Assembly (NCBI GenBank): GCA_003511945.1
Contig: DOJA01000078.1
Coordinates: forward strand, 10,537-21,040
Reading direction: 5' to 3'
DNA length: 10,504 nucleotides
DNA from: Phycisphaerales bacterium
GTDB taxonomy: Bacteria > Planctomycetota > Phycisphaerae > Phycisphaerales > UBA1924
Shown: piece after piece, positions 1-6,271 of the stretch
Numbering within the stretch: the stretch's first letter is position 1
Layout of the letters: each line of letters opens with the position of its first letter
Position numbers and translations under genes: made by a program
The notes under the pieces: model-generated
Seen by the model: only the letters and a program-made list of their open reading frames with translations
What the model was told of the DNA's origin: nothing
Databases searched by the model: none

Positions 1-306
1 GGCCAGCAGCAGCGCCTGTGCATCGCTCGCGCCATCGCCGCCGAGCCCGAGGTCCTCCTCATGGACGAGCCCTGCTCCGCCCTGGACCCGCTGGCCACCC
101 TCAAGATCGAGGACTTCGTCCGCGACATCGCCGACCGAATCACCGTCGTCATCGTCACCCACAACATGCAGCAGGCCGCCCGGGTCAGCCACTACACCGC
201 CTTCATGTACCTCGGGCGCCTCGTCGAGTACGGCCCGACCATCGACCTGTTCACCAAGCCCACCCTCTCCCAGACCGAGGACTATGTCACCGGCCGGTTC
301 GGCTGA
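1..306 (+). CDS. pstB: Phosphate ABC transporter ATP-binding protein PstB (C-terminal fragment)
   Basis: This is the C-terminal 101 residues of an ABC ATPase; the 5' part lies outside the window. The frame is open from base 1 and opens within the ABC signature (GQQQRLCIARAIA). It continues through Walker B and the D-loop (VLLMDEPCSALDP) and the H-loop (VTHNMQQAARVS), and ends TEDYVTGRFG. The Cys in DEPCSALDP, the HNMQQAARVS stretch and the YVTGRFG ending are typical of PstB, the cytoplasmic subunit that energises high-affinity phosphate import through PstA and PstC. Walker A cannot be checked because it is upstream. The downstream phoU, on the same strand, supports the assignment. The gap to phoU is 218 nt and contains a repeat, so cotranscription is likely but not shown. 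Confidence 0.93.
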   Translation, partial: GQQQRLCIARAIAAEPEVLLMDEPCSALDPLATLKIEDFVRDIADRITVVIVTHNMQQAARVSHYTAFMYLGRLVEYGPTIDLFTKPTLSQTEDYVTGRFG

Positions 307-307
307 C

Positions 308-437
308 AGCCCCTCGCGCAATGACCCAGCGACCCCCGGCGTGACGGGCGGCCCGCCCGACTCTTGTGCCTACCCCCTCAAGTCGGACAGGCCTCCCGCT
401 TGTCTGTCCTCCCCTACTCCGAGTCATGCTGTGAGCG
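308..437. repeat. Dispersed palindromic repeat, copy 1 (degraded, interrupted)
   Basis: This element occupies the pstB-phoU gap. Its core at 369-437 aligns without gaps to 2062-2130, with 54 of 69 positions identical by hand count. The core holds a hairpin, GACAGGC (386-392) with GCTTGTC (398-404), around the loop CTCCC. An alternative pairing is GGACAG (385-390) with CTGTCC (404-409). A left arm at 308-326 matches the left arm of copy 2 at 15 of 19 positions and is partly complementary to the right arm starting at 423. Relative to copy 2, about 44 nt (roughly 325-368) separate the left arm from the core. This extra segment includes a small hairpin, CGGGC (345-349) with GCCCG (355-359), which might end pstB transcription. 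No coding function is seen in the gap. Confidence 0.75.
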
Positions 438-509
438 GTTCGAAGGCCCGACCGTCCCGGACCATGTACAGTGCCGACTGCACGCCCCGGGGGATCCGCT
501 CATTCGGCC

Positions 510-517
510 AAGGAGGG
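510..517 (+). promoter_or_regulatory. Ribosome binding site that fixes the phoU start
   Basis: The sequence AAGGAGGG ends 7 nt before the GTG at 525. It is a near-perfect Shine-Dalgarno match and selects that GTG over the in-frame GTG at 471, which has no comparable site and would add 18 residues unlike PhoU. Confidence 0.85.
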
Positions 518-524
518 ACGCGCC

Positions 525-1178
525 GTGTCCAGTCTTCCCGTCGAACTCACCAAACTCCGCCGGATGCTCCTGTCCATGGGCGCCGAGGTGGAGCAGCGCG
601 TCAACGAAGCGCTCGATTCCCTCCTCCGCCACGATCTGCGGCTCGCGGAGAAGGTCCGCCGGGGCGATGATGTGATCGACAAGATGGATGTGGATGTCGA
701 GGCCGAGTGCGTTGAGATCCTCGCCCTCCACCAGCCCGTCGCCCGCGACCTCCGGTATGTCCTGGCCGCCCTGCGGATCAACGCCGACCTCGAGCGCATC
801 GCCGACCTCGCCAGGGGCATCGCCAAGCGCGCCATCAAGCTCGAACACGAGAAGCAGATCGACCGCCCCCCCGCGCTGGTCCAGATGGCCGGCGCGGTGA
901 GGTCCATGGTCGCCGACGCCCTCAAGGCCCTCGCCGATCAGGACGAGCCCCTCGCCCGCTCGATCCGACGGCGCGACCTGATCGTTGACGATCACTACAA
1001 GCAGCTCATGTCCTGGTCCGTCGACACCGTCGCCGCCCAGGGCGAGGACGCCAAGGCCATCATCGACACGCTCTCCATCGTCCGCGCCATGGAGCGGATG
1101 GCCGACCTCACCACCAACATCGCCGAGGCCACCATCTTCTCGATCGCCGGCGAGGTCGTCCGCCACACCCCGGTCTGA
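525..1178 (+). CDS. phoU: Phosphate signalling complex protein PhoU
   Basis: This encodes 217 residues from the GTG at 525, close to the usual PhoU length. PhoU is a soluble all-helical protein of two similar three-helix bundles. It links the PstSCAB transporter to the PhoR/PhoB-type kinase pathway and limits phosphate uptake. Both repeats are visible. The first carries ALHQPVARDLRYVLAALRI followed by the metal-site motif ERIADLARGIA (E90, D94). The second carries ERMADLTTNIAEA (E190, D194, N198). The ExxxDxxxN/D motifs bind metal clusters in characterised PhoU proteins. The gene follows pstB on the same strand, as is common. It converges on a minus-strand HlyD-type gene with only 2 nt between the stop codons, leaving no room for a separate terminator. 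Confidence 0.95.
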   Translation: MSSLPVELTKLRRMLLSMGAEVEQRVNEALDSLLRHDLRLAEKVRRGDDVIDKMDVDVEAECVEILALHQPVARDLRYVLAALRINADLERIADLARGIAKRAIKLEHEKQIDRPPALVQMAGAVRSMVADALKALADQDEPLARSIRRRDLIVDDHYKQLMSWSVDTVAAQGEDAKAIIDTLSIVRAMERMADLTTNIAEATIFSIAGEVVRHTPV

Positions 1179-1180
1179 CC

Positions 1181-2029
1181 CTACCGGTCCGCTGCAGGGG
1201 CGGGCGGCGCGGGTCCGGCGAACTCCACAACCACCCTAGTTCCCGCCGGAAGGCCCCTTGGATTGGGCGCCTCAAGGCGCACCAGCCGCGTGTCGCTGGC
1301 GGCATCCGCCACCGCCCCGACCGACACCACCCGCGCCTCCAGCACTTCTCCTCCTCCCCCCGTCGTCGCGGGGAGCAGCAGCCGCGCCAGCGCCGCCTGC
1401 CCGGCGCGCAGCCCCAGCGATTCCTGAGTGGGGACCGCCGCTTCGATCCGCAGCGGGTCGGTCACCACCAACCGGACGACCGCCTGCTGCGGCTGCACCC
1501 CCTCCCCGGGGTCCACCAGCACCGTCTCCACCATCCCCGCCACGGGCGCACGGAGCGTGAACTGCTCCCGGCGGAGCGTCGCCTGGCGCAGCAGCAGCCC
1601 CGCCTCCTCCAGTCGCCGCGCCGTCAGGTCCAGTTCAACCCTTCGGCGGGCGGTCTGAAGCGCCGCCCGCTCCACCTCGAACGCTCCCGCCGCGTCCTTC
1701 TCAAAGGCGTCGCGCACCCGCGCCTCCTCGTTCTGCGCGAGCCGCCACTCGGCCTCCGCCGCGTCGACCTCCAGCGTGCTCTGGGCCCGCAGTCGCTGCA
1801 GCGATTCCAGCGCCACCGCCTCCCGGTCGTCCAGCACCACCAGCGCGTCGCCCGCGCTCACCCGTCCCCCCGGCGCCGCCTCCACCCGCGCCACCACCCC
1901 GGCCACCGCGAGAGTCAGCCGCAGGTCGGTGCTGGGCAGCGTGATCGCCTCCACACCCCCTCCCCGCGCGTGCGCGCTGGAGATCAGAACCCACATCGTG
2001 ACCAGCACCGTCGGTGGTCGTGCGCGCAT
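1181..2029 (-). CDS. HlyD-family periplasmic adaptor protein (membrane fusion protein)
   Basis: This encodes 282 residues. The N-terminus reads as a signal peptide: Arg-rich start, hydrophobic stretch PTVLVTMWVLISS, then AHA near residues 19-21 as a likely cleavage site. No lipobox or other membrane segment is seen. A lipoyl half-motif (VARVEAAPGGRVSAGDALVVL, about 46-66) is followed by an alpha-helical hairpin (about 70-150) and a second lipoyl half (LRAPVAGMVETVLVDPGEGV, about 159-178). A beta-barrel region follows (DPLRIEAAVP onwards). This is the order of HlyD/RND-type adaptors, which bridge inner-membrane transporters to the outer membrane. The ATG at 2029-2027 has AAGGAG (2041-2036 on this strand) 6 nt upstream. 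No RND pump, ABC exporter or TolC-like gene is in the window. The divergent neighbour carries its own HlyD-like domain, so the two may act together. That pairing is inferred. Confidence 0.88.
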   Translation of the reverse strand: MRARPPTVLVTMWVLISSAHARGGGVEAITLPSTDLRLTLAVAGVVARVEAAPGGRVSAGDALVVLDDREAVALESLQRLRAQSTLEVDAAEAEWRLAQNEEARVRDAFEKDAAGAFEVERAALQTARRRVELDLTARRLEEAGLLLRQATLRREQFTLRAPVAGMVETVLVDPGEGVQPQQAVVRLVVTDPLRIEAAVPTQESLGLRAGQAALARLLLPATTGGGGEVLEARVVSVGAVADAASDTRLVRLEAPNPRGLPAGTRVVVEFAGPAPPAPAADR

Positions 2030-2042
2030 CGGGCGCTCCTTC

Positions 2043-2135
2043 AGAGTCCCTCACAGAATGACCTACCCCATCTGGTGGGACAGGCGTCCCGCCTGTCGCT
2101 CCTAGCCCTCTCTGTGTCATTCTGTGAGCGACTCT
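2043..2135. repeat. Palindromic repeat element, copy 2 (MITE- or REP-like)
   Basis: A compact, nearly symmetric element fills most of the gap between the divergent HlyD and M50 genes. Its outer 20-nt arms (2043-2062 and 2116-2135) are inverted copies with a single mismatch; the arm core reads CTCACAGAATGAC on the left and GTCATTCTGTGAG on the right. Inside lies a perfect 7-bp hairpin, GACAGGC (2079-2085) with GCCTGTC (2091-2097), around the loop GTCCC. The 69-nt segment 2062-2130 recurs at 369-437. The left arm begins one base beyond the Shine-Dalgarno of the minus-strand gene. No transposase or clear target-site duplication is seen, so it is best called a non-autonomous or REP-like dispersed repeat. 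Confidence 0.85.
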
Positions 2136-2204
2136 CAGGCACAAGTGGAACCGGGCGGGCCGGCCCGCGCTCGTAGACTATCGCCCCGGAGCATCTCCTC
2201 GCCC

Positions 2205-4310
2205 ATGACCGCGGATCGACCCACCTTCCACGAGGCCTGGCACCGTGTCGCCGCGCTCCGCCCTCGTCTCCGGGGCGCGGTGCGGGTCGAGCGCCAGCAC
2301 TACCGCGGGCGGGCGTGGTGGGTCGTCTCCGACCCTGCGACCAACCGCTTCTTCCGCATGAACCGCCCCGCCTGGGGGTTCATCGGCCTGCTGGACGGCT
2401 CGCGCACCGTCGAGCAGGCGTGGGCCATCGCCACCGACGCCCACGCCGACGACGCGCCGACCCAGGGCGAGGCCATCGCGCTCCTCGCCCACCTCCACAC
2501 GAGCAACCTCCTCGCCGGCGCCGTCCCTCCCGACGCCGAGTCCCTCCTCCGCCGCCGCCGCCAGCGCGTCGAGCGAGAATGGCGCGCCCGCTTCGAGCAG
2601 TTCCTTTCCGTCCGGCTCCCGCTGATCGATCCCAACCGCGCGCTGGGCGCCGCGGCCCGCTTCGCCGGTTGGATCGTCTCGCCCTGGGGATTGGTCGCGT
2701 GGGGCGCCCTCGTCGCTCTGGGGCTCCTGTCCCTGGCCGGTCGGGGCGAGTCGATGGCCCGCGCCGCGCAGGCCGCCCTGAGTCCGGGCAACCTGGCGTC
2801 GCTCTACGCCGCCACCGTGCTGGCGAAACTGATCCACGAACTCGCGCACGCCCTCGCGTGCCGAACGCTCGGGCGCAGGGACGCCACGGGGGGCGAGGTC
2901 CACGCGCTGGGCCTCATGTTCTTCGCGCTGGTCCCTCTGCCCTATGTCGACGCCACCAGCGCCTGGGGGCTCCGTCGCAAGCGCGACCGCGTGCTGGTCG
3001 GCGCTGCCGGGATGATCGCGGAAGTCGCGCTCGCCTCCGCCGCCGCGATCGTCTGGGCCAGTTCCGCCGAGGGCTCGACACTCTCCCGGTTCGCCTGGAA
3101 CACCATGTTCGTCGCGGGCGTCAGCACCGTCGTCTTCAACGCCAACCCACTCCTCCGCTACGACGGCTACTACATCCTCTGCGACCTCCTCGAAACCCCC
3201 AACCTCCAGCAACGCGCCCGGGACGCCCTCTATTCGTTCGTCAAGCGCCGCCTGTGGGGACTCGGGCGCCCCCCGCCCGCCGACGGGTCGGTGCGCGAGC
3301 GCGCCGGGCTGATGGCCTACGCCCTCGCCTCCGGCGCGTACCGCTGGTTTGTCGCCGGCGCCATCGTCGTGATGATCTCGGGCCAGTTGCTGATCGTCGG
3401 CGCGGCCCTGGCCGCCGCCGCGGTGGTCCTGTGGGGCATCGTCCCTCTGCTCCGTTTCATCGCCTACCTCGCGGCCGAGCCCGAGATCGAGCGCGTCCGC
3501 CCCCGCGCGATCGCCCTGACACTCCTGAGCGCCGTCGTTGTGGCGGCCCTCGTCGGCGCCGTGCCCGCGCCCCGCAGCGTCACCATCGATGGCCTCGCTC
3601 AGAGCACCGTGAACACGCCCGTCGCCACCGGCGCCGAGGGCCAGTTGCTGTGGGTCTGTCCGCCGGGGTCAGTCGCGACGGGCGACCCCCTCCTGCACCT
3701 TGCGAGCCCTGAAGGGGACGCCGCCGTGCGAGTCGCCGCCGCGCGACTCGAGGGCGCTCAGGCCCGCCTCACCGCGGCCCGCGCGGCCGACCCCGCCATC
3801 GCGCAGGTCGAGCAGATCCGCGCGTCGACCGAACTCGCTCGCCTCGACGACGCCCAGGCCCGGGCGAGCGCTCGCCGTCATCCCGCCCCCGCCCCGGGCG
3901 AGTGGGTCTGGGACCGCGACAACGCCCCCGTAGGGGCCCACCTTCCCCGCGGGGTCGTCGTGGGGCGCGTCGTCGGGAGGGGCGCCGCGGAGGTGCGCTG
4001 CCGCGCCGAGCAGCACGCCGCCTCCGAGTTCGCCCAGCGCATCGGCGCTCCGGTGCGCGTCCGCACGCCCGCCCAGCCCGGGGCAGAGGCCACCGGCACG
4101 ATCAGCGCCGTCACGCCCATCGAACCGGGCGCGGCCGATCCCGCCGCCGAGTCCCGGCGCGCCTTCGAGGTCCGTATCACCCTCGCTTCTCCGGCGGCCC
4201 TCCGTCACGGGCAGCGCTGCGCGACGCGCCTGACGCTCGACCCCGAGCCGCTGGGCCACCGGTGGTGGCGGGGGGCGCTCCGACTCTTTCAGCGCAGGAG
4301 CGAGGGCTGA
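2205..4310 (+). CDS. PqqD-like / M50 (site-2-protease-like) / HlyD-like fusion membrane protein
   Basis: This encodes 701 residues from the ATG at 2205. The frame is open back to 2106 and a GTG at 2124 would add 27 residues, but those lie in the repeat arm and look non-conserved. GGAG at 2188-2191 is a poorly spaced possible Shine-Dalgarno. Residues about 5-110 resemble a PqqD-like peptide-binding domain (RQHYRGRAWWVVSDP, FIGLLDGSRTVEQAW). The membrane region (about 154-453, six to eight segments) contains the zinc motif HELAH (211-215) and the second S2P-type motif NPLLRYDGYYI (314-324, D320 as likely third ligand). It also has PLPYVDATSAWG and VGAAGMIAEVALA, stretches I recall from this family. 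Residues about 455-701 form a HlyD-like soluble domain with a short helical hairpin (about 505-560). Substrate unknown; it may cleave or handle a peptide. It sits 1 nt before the SecA-like gene, so an operon is likely. Confidence 0.85.
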   Translation: MTADRPTFHEAWHRVAALRPRLRGAVRVERQHYRGRAWWVVSDPATNRFFRMNRPAWGFIGLLDGSRTVEQAWAIATDAHADDAPTQGEAIALLAHLHTSNLLAGAVPPDAESLLRRRRQRVEREWRARFEQFLSVRLPLIDPNRALGAAARFAGWIVSPWGLVAWGALVALGLLSLAGRGESMARAAQAALSPGNLASLYAATVLAKLIHELAHALACRTLGRRDATGGEVHALGLMFFALVPLPYVDATSAWGLRRKRDRVLVGAAGMIAEVALASAAAIVWASSAEGSTLSRFAWNTMFVAGVSTVVFNANPLLRYDGYYILCDLLETPNLQQRARDALYSFVKRRLWGLGRPPPADGSVRERAGLMAYALASGAYRWFVAGAIVVMISGQLLIVGAALAAAAVVLWGIVPLLRFIAYLAAEPEIERVRPRAIALTLLSAVVVAALVGAVPAPRSVTIDGLAQSTVNTPVATGAEGQLLWVCPPGSVATGDPLLHLASPEGDAAVRVAAARLEGAQARLTAARAADPAIAQVEQIRASTELARLDDAQARASARRHPAPAPGEWVWDRDNAPVGAHLPRGVVVGRVVGRGAAEVRCRAEQHAASEFAQRIGAPVRVRTPAQPGAEATGTISAVTPIEPGAADPAAESRRAFEVRITLASPAALRHGQRCATRLTLDPEPLGHRWWRGALRLFQRRSEG

Positions 4311-4311
4311 A

Positions 4312-6258
4312 ATGGACGCCGCCCTCTCCGCCTGGCTCGCACCGTCAGCGTTGTCGCGCCACCTCTCTCCCCCCGAGCCCCGCGGCCTGGACGCCCTTTG
4401 GACTCGCGCCATCGGCGCGCTCCCACGCCTGCGACGACACGCCGCCGCCATGCGCCGCCTTGCTCAAGAGGCGCGCGCGCACCGCGCCGCCCTGGCGACA
4501 CTCGACGACCCCGCCCTCACCGCAGCGCTGGGCGAGGCGCGCGCCTCGTTCCGCCTCATGCGCGAGGGCCGCCCCGGGCTCGCGCGCGGGATGGCCCTCG
4601 TCGCCGAGGCCGCCGCGCGGACGCTGGGCTTGCGCGCCCACCACGAACAACTCATCGCCCTCGCAGGGATCGAGCGGGGCGTCTGCGTCGAGATGGCCAC
4701 CGGCGAGGGCAAGTCGCTGGTGGCCGCCATGGGCGCAGTCCTGCATGGCTGGCGCGGCAGGGCGTGCCATGTCTTCACCGCCAACGACTACCTCGCCCAG
4801 CGGGATTGCCAGTGGGCCGCTCCGCTGCTGGAGCGCTGCGCCCTGTCCGCCGGGTTCGTCATCGGATCGTCCGACACCGCGGCACGCCGAGCCGCCTACG
4901 CCCGGGGCGTCGTCTGGACCACCGGGCGCGAGGCCGCCGCCGACTTCCTGCGCGACGCGCTCGTGCTGCGTGCGGCCCGCCGGGGCGCGGCCCTCCCCGC
5001 GCCGCTCGCCGACTCGCTGCTCATGCCCCGCGGGCTCCACAGCGCCATCATCGACGAGGCCGACGCCGTGCTGATCGACGAGGGCGTGACGCCCCTCATC
5101 CTCTCCGGCCCCGCGGGCGGACCGGACGACGCCGAGGGAGCCATCGCCGCGGCTCGCCTGGCGGAATCGCTCACCGAGGGCCAGTCGTTCCGGGTCGACC
5201 GGCGCCGGCGCGAGGTCACACTCACCGACCCGGGGCGCGCGGCCATCGAGTCGAACCCCGCCATCGCCGGCGCTGGAGGAGAGGACGCCGGGCGCTGGGC
5301 TTCCCGTCGGCGTCGGGAAGAACTCGTCATCCTCGCCCTCCGCGCCCGCCTCTTCATGCAGCGCGGGCGCGATTATGTCGTCCAGGACGGACGCGTGGTC
5401 ATCGTCGATGAGTTCACCGGGCGCACGATGCCCGACCGCACCTGGCGCGACGGGCTGCACCGGGCCGTCGAGATCAAAGAAGGACTCGCCCCCCGCCCGC
5501 CCACCACGACCCACGCCCGGATTTCCTTCCAGCGCTTCTTCCGGCTCTACCAGCGCCTCTCGGGCATGAGCGGCACGGCGCGCGAGGCCGCCGCCGAACT
5601 CTGGAGCGTGTACCGCCTGCCCGTGGTCCGCGTCCCCACCCACGCGCCGATGATCCGGCGCACCGACCCCCCGCGTCTCTTCCCCTCCGCCGAGGCCAAG
5701 CGCCGCGCGATCGTCGCCGAGGCCGCCCGCGAGCAGACCCGCGGGCGCCCCGTGCTGATCGGGACCCGATCCGTGGACGCCAGCGAGCGCCTCAGCGCCG
5801 CGCTCGCCGACGCCGGCGTCGCCCACGCGGTCCTGAACGCGGTCCGTCACGCCGAGGAAGCCCGCATCGTGGCCCAGGCGGGCGAACAAGGGAGGGGTAC
5901 GGTCGCAACCAACATGGCCGGGCGCGGCACGGACATCCGCCTGGGCCAAGGCGTAGCGCCGACCGGCGGCCTGCGCGTCATCGCCAGCGAACCTCACGAA
6001 GCGCGGCGAATCGACCGCCAGCTGTTCGGGCGCGCCGGACGCCAGGGCGAGCCCGGCAGCGCGGTGCTGTACTGCGCTCGTGACGACGACCTCCTCGTGC
6101 GCTTCGCCGGCGTCTGGCGATTGATCCCATTCACCCGCTGGACGGTCTCGGCCGCCGCCCGGCGCGCCGAGCGCTCCGCCGCGCGCGCCCGCGCCGGCGT
6201 GCGACGCCAGGACGACTGGCTCGACGAGGCCCTGGGCTTCTCCGGAGATCGGTGGTAG
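4312..6258 (+). CDS. SecA-like ATPase lacking the C-terminal third of canonical SecA
   Basis: This encodes 648 residues, against about 900 for E. coli SecA. SecA is the cytoplasmic ATPase that drives preproteins through SecYEG. Motor motifs occur in order: Q-motif region HHEQLIALAG (110-119), Walker A MATGEGKS (128-135), HVFTANDYLAQRD (153-165), Walker B IIDEADAVLIDEG (246-258) then TPLILSG, VDEFTGR (365-371), GLHRAVEIKEGL (381-392), GMSGTA (418-423), TNMAGRGTDI (533-542) and the arginine-finger motif QLFGRAGRQG (570-579). A preprotein cross-linking domain fits between about 265 and 365. After DDDLLVRF (591-598) only 50 residues remain, so the helical wing, the two-helix finger and the zinc-binding tail are absent. 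The ATG is 1 nt after the M50 stop, with AGGAG at 4296-4300 and GAGGG at 4302-4306. It is probably an accessory or divergent SecA, not the housekeeping one. Confidence 0.9.
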   Translation: MDAALSAWLAPSALSRHLSPPEPRGLDALWTRAIGALPRLRRHAAAMRRLAQEARAHRAALATLDDPALTAALGEARASFRLMREGRPGLARGMALVAEAAARTLGLRAHHEQLIALAGIERGVCVEMATGEGKSLVAAMGAVLHGWRGRACHVFTANDYLAQRDCQWAAPLLERCALSAGFVIGSSDTAARRAAYARGVVWTTGREAAADFLRDALVLRAARRGAALPAPLADSLLMPRGLHSAIIDEADAVLIDEGVTPLILSGPAGGPDDAEGAIAAARLAESLTEGQSFRVDRRRREVTLTDPGRAAIESNPAIAGAGGEDAGRWASRRRREELVILALRARLFMQRGRDYVVQDGRVVIVDEFTGRTMPDRTWRDGLHRAVEIKEGLAPRPPTTTHARISFQRFFRLYQRLSGMSGTAREAAAELWSVYRLPVVRVPTHAPMIRRTDPPRLFPSAEAKRRAIVAEAAREQTRGRPVLIGTRSVDASERLSAALADAGVAHAVLNAVRHAEEARIVAQAGEQGRGTVATNMAGRGTDIRLGQGVAPTGGLRVIASEPHEARRIDRQLFGRAGRQGEPGSAVLYCARDDDLLVRFAGVWRLIPFTRWTVSAAARRAERSAARARAGVRRQDDWLDEALGFSGDRW

Positions 6259-6271
6259 GCCCACACGACCA

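Noticed and set aside
471..524. An earlier GTG start for phoU
   Set aside because: It lacks a Shine-Dalgarno, and the added residues do not look like PhoU; AAGGAGGG points to the GTG at 525.
307..524. A small gene or a Pho box in the pstB-phoU gap
   Set aside because: Open frames here are Pro/Arg-rich with no start signals, and I see no convincing tandem CTGTCAT-type repeats of a PhoB site; the repeat element accounts for most of the gap.
414..1166. A 250-residue minus-strand open frame opposite phoU
   Set aside because: It is the antisense shadow of a well-supported PhoU with an ideal Shine-Dalgarno.
2124..2204. A GTG start for the M50 fusion inside the repeat arm
   Set aside because: The added 27 residues come from repeat sequence and have no Shine-Dalgarno. 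It is not excluded outright, since the ATG at 2205 also has a poorly spaced site.
2178..3212. A 344-residue minus-strand open frame opposite the M50 gene
   Set aside because: It has no recognisable domain and is biased to Gly, Glu, Arg and Val. The plus strand encodes the HELAH metalloprotease.
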